Source: Chara braunii
Lineage: Eukaryota > Streptophyta > Charophyceae > Charales > Characeae
Direction of reading: 5' to 3'
Assembly (NCBI GenBank): GCA_003427395.1
Contig: BFEA01000161.1
Span: 1,523,427-1,587,426 of the forward strand
Length of the DNA stretch: 64,000 bases
The stretch's first letter is position 1. Every line of letters begins with the position of its first letter. A program made the position numbers and the translations under genes. Shown here in pieces: positions 11,576 to 22,445 of this stretch. The notes under the pieces are model-generated. The model was not told the DNA's origin. It was given only the letters and a program-made list of their open reading frames with translations, and searched no databases.

Positions 11576-12348
11576 TCATATAAGGAATACTATCTTGTGG
11601 AAAAGCGAATGGAGGGAAGTGACCTTTTGCAAGCAAAGATGCAAAACGCTGCCACAACCTAACATAAAAACACCACAACTACAAGGATCCTCTTGAGCAG
11701 GAATCCCATCTACTGATATATCAAAGTAGGATGTAGGCTCCTCCACATGATATTTTTCGTGAAGATTTTATCGATGAAACTCCGCTCTGAAAAAACCTGC
11801 CAAAAGTTCAAGGACTAGACCATAGTCAACACGATAGAGAAAGTCTACGAGGCAGAATTTACACTCAGAACGATCTATACAGACATAAGCTAAGGCCATA
11901 TGATTTTCGAAATGAAGAGGGATAATTACTAAGTCAAAATCGAAAAGATTTATGTCCTTCACCCATCTCATCCCTTCGGAGTATGCGATTTTAGTGGACT
12001 GAGCCTGTGAAAATCTGGGAAAGAAAAAAGAATTTAGAATATACACAGACAGAATGCTACAAGAACTTTCATCTCTTGCCACTTCTGCACTTGTCGAATC
12101 AACCTTGATGTAGTCATTGGTGATCTGAACGGCTAGCAGGTACAAATTAACGACTTCATCATTTAACCATTTCCCATCCTTGACGACGACCATGATGTCT
12201 TTCTTTTCCACCTTCCATCTCCCCTTGTAATCGACAATGCCGTATTCTTCATTGTCTTTAGTGCTGTTGGTAATCATTTCAAGATACTCATTTTCTTCTA
12301 CAGTAAGGCGTACTGTTGCTAAAGGAATCTGGAACGAAGGGTTATGCA
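11576..12348 (-). pseudogene. Ulp1/SENP (C48) cysteine protease, C-terminal exon
   Basis: Reads leftward. Family landmarks in order: KWLNDEVVNLYL (substrate-binding start of the peptidase), IIPLHFENHMALAYV with the catalytic histidine in NHM, the catalytic aspartate in CLVDFL, and AQEDPCSCGVFMLGC with the oxyanion glutamine and active-site cysteine. An in-frame TAA at 11768-11770 lies between Asp and Gln/Cys; the frame then stays open 63 codons to TGA at 11576-11578. The right edge is set at 12348 because a pyrimidine-rich stretch ending GTATGCAG precedes codon 1 of the conserved part, a plausible 3' splice site. In known biology Ulp1 proteases cleave SUMO; copies are also captured by several plant and algal transposons. 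Here it looks like the C-terminal domain of the large minus-strand gene. Confidence 0.8.
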
Positions 12349-13508
12349 CTGCATACAAACACACATATAAACAGCAATAGAACGACTAAGACTTCATACA
12401 AAAAGGGAATTTTCATCAACTGATATACGACGTAGACATGAGCTCAACAACGATTGAACGACTAACACTTCATATAAAAAAGGAGTTTTCGTCAAGTGAT
12501 ATACGATGTAGACATGAACTCATGTTGTTGGTTGTCTATCTGTTTCGCTATCAGTGCTGCTATCCATAATAGATAAACTGCAACCTGCAGGATGCAATTT
12601 CTTCCCTTCTGTGAGCCTTATTCCAACAAGTTAAACATCCTTAGGGCAACTAGCTTCACAAATGGAAATGTCATGGGTGTACGACTTCTTCTCTCATTTT
12701 TTAGCAACAACGACAAAGTTGATAAAGCTTGCAAGCCACGACGAATGATATTCTTCTCTCTCTTCCTTTGCGAGTGTATATGCGTCATTTTCCACAGTTC
12801 TTTTCGTCGCCCTGCATGTTCATCAATATTAAACGACCATGATTGACAAGATAAAACATTATGAGTTCAAGTTCGATTTTCCATTATTGAAACTAACACA
12901 TGAATACAAATACAAAATATATGATATTGCAGTTCATACAAAATATCTAGGTTGTTGGATCAGACGTCCGGGATCCCCATGACCGTCCGGGATGTCCGAC
13001 CGGACGACTGGTCGTACGTCCGATCGGACAGGGGTTGTCCGACCTAGCACAAAAAAAAAAAAAAAAAAAAAAACTTTCTCAGAAAACTCTGAAAAAAATA
13101 TATGTTATGTAACATAACAATACAAGCAACTTTTGCCTTGGAGTCATGTTCAAATCCGCAGTCAATCATGAGTTAAAAATCGAAAACCAAAAAAAAAATA
13201 TAGATTTTTTTTTTACGATTTTTTTTTTTTTTTTTCCGGACGACGGGGGTACCGGACGTATGGGGGAGACGTCCGGGGGAGACGTCCGGGGGAGACGACC
13301 GGCCCCCGGACCATTGGTAACCTAGAAAAATATATGATATTGCTGTTCATTTCTTCTCTTTGGTAAGCGTACAGTTGCAAAGCTAGGTAAAGAAACAGTA
13401 CATGTGAGGGATTGACACTAGCACACATAAGGGAGATGAGTGCATGTGATGTACCCACTAATCCGCATATAGTATCAGATATTCCTCCTAAGATAAGATA
13501 GTGCTCAC
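12349..13508 (-). other. Probable intron of the minus-strand gene
   Basis: No coding signal. On the minus strand it begins GTGAGC (ending at 13508) and ends in GTATGCAG (12349 side), fitting a GT-AG intron. It is AT-rich and hosts the GC-ended element at 12938-13326. The donor follows codons reading ...VRVSYR. Confidence 0.5.
12938..13326. mobile_element. GC-ended non-autonomous element, family X copy 1
   Basis: An AT-rich core with poly(A)/poly(T) runs, bounded by two GC-rich blocks of ACGTCCGG-like words (12955-13045 and 13237-13315). It is flanked by 24-bp direct repeats, 12914-12937 and 13327-13350, identical except at one base. The core word CTCTGAAAAAAATATATGTTATG and the following stretch around CAACTTTTGCC recur at 52066-52110 and 52728-52790, tying it to the element at 51944-52698. 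Confidence 0.6.
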
Positions 13509-14978
13509 CTCGATAGCTAACTCTCACTTTTTCTTCGACATGACCTTCTGTCACACCTTCCATATGCGATGGCGTAATAGGAGATTCCTCGATAGCTATC
13601 ACGAGGTTAGCAGACTGTGGTGTTTGAGGTTATTCAAGCGTTTGTTGAGGTTGTACAAGTGTCCATTGCTCCGGTGTTCTTAGTACTATATGTCCTTCAT
13701 CCTCTTCGATGGCCTGTACATGGAGAATTTTTGCCTCCTTTACGCCCTCAAAAGTGTCGCACCTGGAGTCGCATTTCCAATCTTCGTATCCAGAGAGAGT
13801 TCTTCAATTTCCTCCGATAAAGTATTTGCTTCGGTTGACATCGTCAACGGCGGCATCTGTAATTTTGTGAGTGTACTAGTAATATCCACTTCCATAGTGA
13901 CACTGTCGCCCACGAACATCGTGGTCGCTCAAACTTGGTCATCTGGACTTACGCCCTTACCACTTACACTGCCTTTTGGTCCCGAAGCCTTGCCACTTGC
14001 ACCAGCGATCGATCCCGATCCCACTGTCGGGTTGAACTCGACCATGAGTTTCTTCGCTTTGTCAAGCTGGGAGCACTCCAATATTGGACCACTATCGTAT
14101 TCGACTCGACCGTGTGACCCTTTGACGGGTGAAACACCGTCGACAGTTGAACCATTACCGCTTGGTCCCGAAGCCTTGCCACTTGCACAGGCGATCCATC
14201 CCGATCCCACTATCGGGTTGGACTCGACCGTAAAGGCTCGGTCAAGCCGGGAGCGCTCCAATACTGGACGACTTTCGTGTTCGACTCGACCGTATGACCG
14301 TTTGACAGTTGAACCACTGCCGCTTGGTCCCAAAGCCTTGCCAGTTGAACCGGTGATCGATCCCGATCCCACTGTCGGGTTCGACTGTACTGTGAGTTTC
14401 TTCGCTTGATCAAGCCGGGAGCGCTCCAATGCTGGGTTACTGTCGTGTTCGACTCGACAGTGGGACCCTTCGACAGTTGAACCACTGTCGCTTGGTCCTG
14501 AAGCCTTGCCACTTGCGCCGCCGTGCGATACCGACCCCTTGCCATGCGCACCGCCGCTTGATCCTGATCCCTTGCGCTTTGTTTCTTGAGGCCCGTGAGA
14601 CATTTCGGGTTTTCGAAGTTCACCATGACTTATGCCCTTGCCGTTCACACCGACGCTTGTTGCCGGACCCTCGGCACTTGCACCGGCGCTCAATCTTGAT
14701 CCCTTGCCATGCCCACCGCCGCTTGATCCAGATCCCTTGCCTTCTGTTGCTTGACGCCCTTGAGACCTTTCGGTTTTTTGCAGTTCCCGACGACTTACGT
14801 CCTTGCCGCTTGCAACGTCGCTTGGTCCTAGACCCTTGCCACTTGTACCGCTTCTCGATCCCAATCCTTTGCCATGCGCACCGCCGCTTGATCCGGATCC
14901 CTTGCCATGCGCACCGCCACCGCTTGCTCCTTTCCTCTCCCCTTCTCTGTGCTCAAGATCTTCTTCGACATGAACATA
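13509..14978 (-). pseudogene. Gly/Ser/Lys-rich repeat segment of the minus-strand gene
   Basis: Open from 14978 leftward to 13929, then continuing with frame changes to a splice donor at 13508. The right part is built of GGAHGKGSGSS-like units. The left part has three tandem units of about 65 residues containing SGKASGPS...STVEGSH...RVEHDS...LERSRLDQAKKL. After a stop near 13926 the reading continues (MEVDITSTLTKLQMPPLTMS...) and, after a frame change, to SPITPSHMEGVTEGHVEEKVRVSYR. Low complexity suggests a disordered linker. No enzymatic motif. At 14979 the frame is interrupted by a TIR element and appears to resume at 15924. Confidence 0.55.
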
Positions 14979-15923
14979 GGATTCGTGAAAACCTAACAAA
15001 ACAAATTGTTAGGTTTGCACGAAATTTATTCAAGATTATGATAGTACGTTTTTCAGGTCTCCTCCAGGAACAAAATTCTACGTGAAGTGAAACATCCACA
15101 AAAAAGGAACAGAAAATTAATTTTTCAGAACTACTGGAGGGGGCGAGGAAAAAAACGGGTTTTTTCATAGAAAATCACTACCTGGTGAAGCACTGTAGGT
15201 TGAAGACCTGAAATATCCTGATTTTTTGTTATCCAAAAAAAATGTGTTTATGGTCCTATAAGATGTGTTTATAAAATGTGTTTATTCGCGGGTTTTCCGA
15301 ACGCGCAAACATATTCTCATGTTTGTGAATACGTTCGCTTGAACATGGTTTCCCATACATGGGCGAATATATTATTTTTTATTGTTTGTGTTAATTTTTT
15401 TCCCTATATTTTTATTTTAAACTCGTGTTTGACTAAGAATTTCAAAGTGTCTCCGAGGCAAAAATTGTTTGAATTCTTATTTTAAATGACATATATTTTT
15501 TGATAAGGGTTTTATTGTTTAGTTCAAAAGTGATTTATAGTCGTATAAATTATTTTGTGCAGAGCTTGGCTTTTACCTAACTGTGAAAACTGACTTATAG
15601 TCCTATAAAGGAGTATTCACCAAAACGTGTTTTTTTTACATCTTTCAAGTTTGTCTTGTCATCCTTAAAAATTACCCTATTTGAACTCTGTTTTTTTGCC
15701 AATCCACCGAGAATGACTTATAGTCATATAAAAGCATTTTGCAAGGAAGGGTTTTCTTGCACATTTTGAGGAACGCTAGACTTTTCACCTGATTTTTTGC
15801 CTCCTTTATCGCAAAACGATTATAAACGTTCTCTTTTTGTGTAAAAAATAACAGTTTGACTTTTACTTTTTCATTCTATAAGAAATGTTAGGTTTTCTCC
15901 GATTGTGAGGTTTTCACGAATCC
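14979..15923. mobile_element. 945-bp TIR element, family Z copy 1
   Basis: Perfect 16-bp terminal inverted repeats GGATTCGTGAAAACCT (14979-14994) and AGGTTTTCACGAATCC (15908-15923). A subterminal hairpin, CCTAACAA...TTGTTAGG, lies at 14992-15013. The inside is AT-rich and non-coding, with repeated GACTTATAGTCCTATAAA-like words. A second, inverted copy is at 51542-53226. I could not identify a clear target duplication. It interrupts the coding frame between ...YGYNWHEQG and YVHVEEDLEHREG. Confidence 0.8.
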
Positions 15924-16344
15924 CCTGTTCATGCCAATTATATCCATAAGCCGGGCTGGTTTCTCTATCATAATTTTTTTTCAGATACTCAAGCCACTGC
16001 GATGTTTTGAACTCTTGGAAAATTTCTTCTCTTCTGACATCTAGTCTTGATTGAAAAACCTCCGGATTAAATCGCAGGAGTCGCTTGCCAATCTGATTAT
16101 CTGTGTGTTTGAGAAAGTTCAATTCTGACATACGTCTGTGGAGGCAAAATTGTCACTCCCCTTCTTCTTTTATAGCCATAAACCACTTCCCTCTCGCAAA
16201 TGCAAGTTGGAAGTGTTGGGGGTGCCATATAATGTGATGACCCCATGTGTCATCATCCATCACCGTATAATCGTCTCGGCACACTATAGGGCCCGGAAGC
16301 TGCGCAATATCTGTAGGGATTCTGTCTCCAATCTGGTACTCCAA
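15924..16344 (-). pseudogene. Minus-strand gene segment, unrecognised
   Basis: Two coding-like stretches on the minus strand: 16344-16153 (IGDRIPTDIAQLPGPIVCRD...WGHHIIWHPQHFQLAFARGKW) and 16131-15924 (LLRFNPEVFQSRLDVRREEIFQEFKTSQWLEYL...YGYNWHEQG). They lie in different frames with a short stop-containing junction. No family is recognised. Composition is protein-like, and the order fits one long gene that continues through the TIR element into the Gly/Ser repeats. Confidence 0.45.
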
Positions 16345-17438
16345 AGGCTAATCAGAGGGAGGTTGTTGTGGAGTTCGAGAGTGTAGCAATTCCAGAACAG
16401 TACTTGGGCTGTTTGCAAATGCTAACAGACTTGCCAACAGCTCTGAGGAGAGCATTACTTGAACCTTCGGATCCAGAATGCCTCCGGATGGTACCGTCAT
16501 TGTATTGTCCGCCATCTGAGTAGGTGCAACAATAGAAGGAGTTCACGACCGAGTCATCAACGGATCCGTTGAAACCACCATACTTGAAGCTCCTCCAGAA
16601 CCGGACGATGTGCCTTGAACACCCAGCTTCTGCGAAGCCGAGCTACAAGCACTTTGCCTCTCATCTGCTAAAACCGCTTGCAAAGTGTCATCGACACTTT
16701 CTTCTTCTGAGTCCTTGGCATCAAAGTCCTCACCATTCTCAAAACAACTGCATAACCTGCGATTGTAAACGGCTCGATTTCTTGGTCGAAGTACATTATC
16801 TCCAAACGGTCAAGAAATGCAACTTCCTTCTCCAATTGTGGTTTATGACAACTCCTCAAAACATTTTTCTTCTTCTAACGACATAAGTACATTCCCCTCT
16901 GTGTTGCAGCTTTGTTTTGAAAAGAAACTCTCAAATATTGACAATGTTTTGACCAACTTTGTAAACGAGATCACGCCCTTCATCATGTCGAGGAGGCGGC
17001 TTAATAAATTTGGCGAAGTAATCTCGAGTTCCGACCATCTTGTTGATGAACTGAGTGAGGAACTCGAACTTCATACCCTCCCCTTCCAGCACAATGCAAC
17101 GACGGTGACTCTTTAACAACTCCCAAACCAATCCCGTATAATATTTTCCCAAAAAACGACAGCCTCATCCGGAGGAAAAAAATGCTCCAATGTCTCAACC
17201 GTCGCATTCGGCTCCCTTTCCATACCATCATAGACAACTTTCTCCTTTGGCTCCATACCTGTCATTTTTCACTTTGTTGGCGGGAAGTTCTTCTCCACGA
17301 CATCAGTCAACATCTTCGACTTTCTCTCTCTCCGCACAAGTGCCGATATGCCAGTCACCTGCTCGCCAGATGATGGACCTACAGCTTGAATATCTTCAAA
17401 CAAGGGAATAGTGTTGCGATGATAATCCCCGTCGTTCA
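16345..17438 (-). pseudogene. Minus-strand gene segment, unrecognised
   Basis: Coding-like pieces on the minus strand with frame breaks: 17438-17269 (ending ...SALVRRERKSKMLTDVVEKNFPPTK), 17152-16931 (VLEGEGMKFEFLTQFINKMVGTRDYFAKFIKPPP) and weaker pieces down to 16352. The first joins in sense to the segment at 17958-18790 once the MITE at 17439-17957 is removed (...VVIMYSNN then NDGDYHRNTIPLFEDIQ...). No recognised domain. Confidence 0.45.
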
Positions 17439-17957
17439 ACAGAAAAATTCCCACGAGAAATGAAAGTTGAAAAAACATTCCATAAAAAAAAATTCCTTCA
17501 TATTTCTAAATGATCATTCCAATGTTCGTCCAATTCTAAAATTTTCAGTTTTATTTGATAAGTTTCCGTCTAAATCTGAGTTTTCCCTTCCAACTATATC
17601 TATTTGTTCAAGATGGAATGCAAGTCTGGACGAGTTTATGAAATGTTTTAATTAAACTTTTATTCTACTACAACAAATATCTTCTAATTTAGATTGGATT
17701 AACCTATTCATGACTGAAAATCCTTACTTAGAATAAGAGTCCAATTAAAATATTTCATGAACTTATCCAAACTTTCATTCCATCTCAAGCATCCAGTTCA
17801 AATAAGAAGGGATACCTTATTCTTGGAAGGAAAGTTTTCAAGTAAGACGAAAAATTTTAAAATTGGAATGACATTTTTTAAGATGGAATGAAAATTTGAT
17901 ATTTAGAATGTAATTTTACTATAGAATGATTATTTAATTTTGGAAATTTTTTCTGTT
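17439..17957. mobile_element. AT-rich MITE, family M copy 1
   Basis: A 519-bp non-coding element nearly identical to 43823-44344. The ends AACAGAAAAATTCCC and, inverted, AACAGAAAAAATTTCC form imperfect terminal inverted repeats. It contains repeated words of the type AGATGGAATGAAA and TCATTCCA. It sits inside the minus-strand gene of the giant element. Confidence 0.85.
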
Positions 17958-18790
17958 GTTGGAGTACATGATGACCACCATTCTGTCAGTGTCCTCCAAA
18001 GGCAAGTTTGCAACCTTATATGAAAATTTTCCCTTTGTTTATTGTTGACGAGTCCATTTCAGAATAGACAAGTGAATGTCCCACCTCGCGACTCGCCTGA
18101 AGAATGTGAACTCACAAGAGCGTGGAACGAAGCACAATAATGTCCAATACTCGCCGCCAAGTTTTCCCATAAACTTCCAGAGCCCATCAAACACTTGTTC
18201 AGTCCACGTACCCATCTAGGTTGGGCGACACAAATCCAACACGACTGTGTGGCACGTTAGATGTCTGACGACTCTATACATATCCTTGGAATCCATCTTG
18301 TCTGAAACATCGCACGGTTCCCATTGGAAAGGTACAAAGACAGACTTCACGTCTTGTTTTTTGGAAATGTATATATCTCGCTTGTCCCGATATACGAATG
18401 TTTTCCGAACCCCCGGTTTCGGATCTGCGTAACAACTTGTTGACAAATTGAATGAACTCGTCGGGACATTTCTCTGCAAGCGATTTTGTTTTCTTGAAGC
18501 CCTCTTCTCCTTTCTCGTCCTCTCCTCCAAGTGTAGTCGGAAATAACCACACCCAGTTCATGTCTTTGAAATGTTGTTGCTGGTCGATCCACCTCTCGGA
18601 TGTCAATCCTTGATAAACGATATTTATCGAACACATCAAAAAGGTTATCGAAGAATGATTCCTTCAACTTTGACGGCTTCCTGTGAGGGTCAGAAATGAA
18701 GACAAAGTAGTGAAACATTCTCAACATTGCTCTTTCCAGCTTCACAATTTCCACATATGTCTCCATTGAATGTTTCCCGACACTCTGAAC
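17958..18790 (-). pseudogene. Minus-strand gene segment, unrecognised
   Basis: Three frames each hold a protein-like part, in the order RMFHYFVFISDPHRKPSKLK (about 18700), ERWIDQQQHFKDMNWVWLFP (about 18590), DKMDSKDMYRVVRHLTCHTV (about 18270), then GLWKFMGKLGGEYWTLLCFV (about 18160) up to the MITE. At least three frameshifts or stops separate them. The aromatic-rich block around WTLLCFVP is striking, but I cannot place it in a family and do not assign a function. Confidence 0.5.
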
Positions 18791-18794
18791 AACT

Positions 18795-19850
18795 TTACTT
18801 TTGCTTTGGAGTCAGTATGACATTGTCCACGAGAATATCTTGTAACAGTTGAAGCTGCTCACGCCTCCCTAACATAGACATAGCCTTCCATGCTCGTACA
18901 TCTGGACTGTTCACAGCCACGAGGTAACCATGTCCTTTAGTACCCGGAACCCAGTGCACTAGAACCCTGACTCCATTCTTCAACTCAAATCCGGGTCCAG
19001 GTCTCGGCGCTTTTCTCGATTCACCTTGTTTCGTGGCTGGCTTCACAGCATCTCTCCCCGACAATTGTCCATTTTCCCAAGCAGCATACACTTGTTTCAC
19101 CTTCTCGAAGACTTTATTTGTCGCCCTTGCCAATATCATGTAAGGGTCGAGGAAGTCGGACCACTCCTTGCTCCAATGCCCAATCGACAAAATAACCAAA
19201 TGATCAATCCCAGTCAAGCGAAGAGCCTCCGCCGCGAACTTTCTGTACTCTGCATTTTTCACATATGCAGCAGATCCGCCTTTAGCATCAGGACGGTCCG
19301 ATGCCAGCCACAACTTTCTTATGTCCTGAATGACAACAATCTGGTGTGGTGGAGTGTTCCATTTGTCCTTCACGTTCTGGAAGGTGCTCAAGGTGTCGTA
19401 ACTATCCATGCTCCTATCTGGATAGTAAATAAGCCTTGCAGTCCAGTAATCCAAACGGAGCTCACGGGCGATGTCAGGGCGCTCATGAAAACATTTCCTT
19501 GCCGCTGCCACATTATGTTGACCGCTGAGAGGGTACCAGTGTGGACGAATTGGAGATAAAATTCGGCAGGTGTCACTCTTCTTGCTCTCACAGGTTTTCC
19601 TGAAGCGTCAATATGCATTCTATCATGCAGCCCAACCAACAAAAGGACAGGTTTCTTATACAATGTACATACGTTCATCCCGTCAGCTGTTGTCGTTCTC
19701 TCTGATAGTTGCCTTACCCTATGCAACCATTGCGTCGTAAATGTCATCAATATGTTGCTGTCCGAGAAAACTTTGATTATATCTGAACTCGTCATCAGGG
19801 ATATCCACAATTCTGTCAAACTTGACAGAAATGAACTGTATGTCTAGCCT
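18795..19850 (-). pseudogene. Minus-strand gene segment with weakly ParB/sulfiredoxin-like motif
   Basis: Open reading 19511-18795 (about 238 residues) with ...VIQDIRKLWLASDRP... and LVHWVPGTKGHGYLVAVNSPDVRAWKAM. Upstream in the next frame (19819-19560) comes KKPVLLLVGLHDRMHID...RRVTPAEFYLQ. The junction reads PHWYPLSGQHNVAAARK, which resembles the G-x-H-R-x-x-A-A motif of ParB/sulfiredoxin-fold proteins. Here it is GQHNVAAA, with the usual Arg replaced by Asn. This resemblance is one short motif and needs a profile search. A frameshift lies near 19510-19560. Possible but unproven DNA-binding or nucleotide-binding role. Confidence 0.45.
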
Positions 19851-21576
19851 TTAGTTCCCATTCTCGTCGAACTCAAGGAAGAAGCCTTTGTCGAGATGAC
19901 CAGAAGAGTTTCCCGGTCGCATAATTTGCAAACTCGGCGGCCTGGTAACTGTCTTGCCCGTGGCCTCTTCATTTGATTGCGGGTGCTCCGGTGGAAAAAT
20001 GGAAGTTGTTTCCATCACACCTCCCTTCACCGCTTTTTCATTTGGCTGCTGTTTTTTCTTCGTGGCCGCCTCAGCCTCTTGTATATGCTGGGCCGCCTCA
20101 TCCATTGGCAGAAGTTTAACCTTTCGTTTGTGACCCCCTTCCTGCTTGTTTTTTTTACTGTCCAAAGCACTTCTCCTCTCTTGCCTGTTCTTCCTCTTTT
20201 TCTCAGCGAGCCCTGCGATATCGACATGCGCCGTCACGCCCATCATTTCGTGGTGCATTCCCCCGCCCCCGCGACGCACATCTCATTGTCGTTGTCCTGG
20301 TGGAACCTGCCGTTCTTGTTCGCGACCCCGACGCACATCTTGATATCCTCCCTCGCTGACCGTTTCCTGTTCTTGCCCTTCACCCTCATATTCCATCCCC
20401 AGACCACCCTCTAATGTGCCGCCCCTTTCGCTGATAGTATGCTCACTATCTCCTTCTTGTTCTTTTTCACGTTTTCCTTTCTCATCGTCACCCTCCGCAT
20501 ATTCTTTTTGTTCTTCACTGGTTCTGAATCTTCCTTGCTGTTCTCCTCATCTTCATGTCCAAAATATTCAAGGACCCCTTCAGCAGTGCTTGGCATGGTG
20601 TAGTCATAGTGCGGTTGGCAGACCAAGTCAAAAGGTTCCTTGGTTGCTGCTGGTCCGGACTTCATAGGGGCAGATGGCATGACTTAACCGTGGTACGGAC
20701 CTTTCTCCCCGATCTGGCCAGATTTCGGAACTCGCGGTGTAATAGCAGGAGTCCGATGCCCAATTGGAGGGCGGATCCCTATTGTGAGCAGTTTCGATGA
20801 GGATGCTGCCTCCAAGAATGTCGAAAGCACACTTTTCGGCTCAGATATGCGGTCTTCAGCATGCACTACCCGCTCATGCCCTGCAACCACATTACTGTCG
20901 AAGAATTCGAAAACCGCGACAAGGTCTGGCAACGTCAATTTCTTCGTTCCCGGCGGATTGAAGATATTAACAAGCGACTTGCCGTATCCTGCGTGCTTGT
21001 CTCATCGAAGAGCAACGTGCTTGACATTTGACACCCGCTGTCTTTTACCGTTCAAGACCATAGTCATCTCCATCATTGCGAACGGTTTACCTTATCCACT
21101 CCATTTCACCACGCCCCAATCGGTGCAATAGTATCTTTTATGACAACATATAGAACTAGTCCACTCGAGGATTCCCCTATGCCACCCACCGAGTCCAACA
21201 TCCAGTACTTGTCTTTGTGGTCGACGACGGGCACATCGTCTCCCACACCTGCCACGGACGTGTCACCAGACCTTTTACGCATGTGCACGTCATCTATCGC
21301 AGATTTCGCCTGCCGACCACCAGGTATTCGCTCCTGACCCGCAGGTCCGACACTCATCAACATAGCCACATCCGATCCAGAACCACGAACACGAGTGGAC
21401 GGAGTGCCCGTGGAAGGCGGACCCCGTTGGACCGGGGTGCGTTGGCCCTTAGATCCCAGTATCTCCTCTTTCCCCATGGCAGTGGTCGGCGTCCCCTTTG
21501 ACTTTTTCGGCAAATGTTCCATGCTCCCTGAACTTGTACTAGCACGTCGTTTGCTTTGCTTACCCTTCCGATCCAT
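19851..21576 (-). pseudogene. N-terminal part of the large minus-strand gene, disordered and charged
   Basis: Begins at ATG 21576 (MDRKGKQSKRRASTSSGSME), a basic Ser/Gly-rich start. It continues with frame changes through WGVVKWSG-like sequence (about 21110), LTLPDLVAVFEFFDSNVVAG (20938-20684), KEPFDLVCQPHYDYTMPSTA (20640) and a Lys-rich stretch (20550-20411). It then runs through 20279-19851 (LAEKKRKNRQERRSALDSKK; DKGFFLEFDENGN). Several stops interrupt it. No catalytic domain is recognised. It is the furthest upstream coding of this strand and faces the palindrome arrays. Confidence 0.45.
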
Positions 21577-21731
21577 TGTGAGAGGTTTCTCAAATTTGAA
21601 AGGAAACGCACAAGTGCAAACGCAATCATTGCCTTGCAGCAGTCTTCATACCATAAAAAAGCAGAACAGGATGAGATATGGACATGAAAAAACAGTCTTG
21701 GCACACCGGGCGAACATCATGTACGAAAATT

Positions 21732-22445
21732 CGGACACGACGATGAAACTGTGGCAATATTGTGTGCCCACGAGACAGACACTTCAGTGGCGGTCGTGTC
21801 CGACACGACCGCGATTAGTAAAGGTTCTGCGGCGGGGCAACGACGCACACACTCTTCAGCGGCGATCGTGTCGAACACGAGAAACAAAGGACGGGAGTTG
21901 TCGTGTCCGACACGACGAAGAGGAGTACAGACCAGGACTTGACGTGTCGAACACAACCAATAGAGGCAAGTACAGGTCGGGAGGTAATGTCTCTTCTTGT
22001 TCGACACGACAAAAGTTCACACCGATGAGCCGAGCAAGACAACAACTGCAATCGGTCAGCCAACGACGTATTTTGCAAAACATCAAGATCGAGTCGGATA
22101 CGATGATGAAAGCGGGGCAATATTGGTGCACCAGGAAACTGTCCCTTAACCTCGTGGTTGTGTCCGACTCAACGGTGGTTAGTGCCGGTCCTGAGGTCGC
22201 GCAAAGACGCACGCACTCTCCCATGGCGATCGTGTCGAACACGACAAACAGAGGACGAAAGTTGTCGTGTTCGACACGATGACGTTAAGCACAGGGCAGG
22301 ACTTGCCGTGTCGAACACGAGGAAAAGAGGTCGTCGTGTGCGACATGTCAAGCACAGGTCGGGAGTTCATGCGTCTTCGTGCTCGACACGACATAGCCCA
22401 CACGGATTACTCTGGCGAGTTCATGTGTCTTCGTGTTCGACACAA
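21732..22445. repeat. 364-bp tandem duplication carrying 15-bp palindromes
   Basis: 21732-22080 is repeated at 22095-22430 with divergence. Corresponding points are CGGACACGACGATGAAA / CGGATACGATGATGAAA and the palindrome TCGTGTCGAACACGA at 21866 and 22230. Perfect-arm palindromes TCGTGT-NNN-ACACGA lie at 21794, 21866, 21901, 22230 and 22265. One-mismatch forms lie at 21995, 22306, 22377 and 22431. Confidence 0.8.

Noticed and set aside
17958-18790. DNA methyltransferase
   Set aside because: An aromatic-rich block suggested it, but no DPPW/NPPY-type motif or SAM-binding glycine motif could be found.
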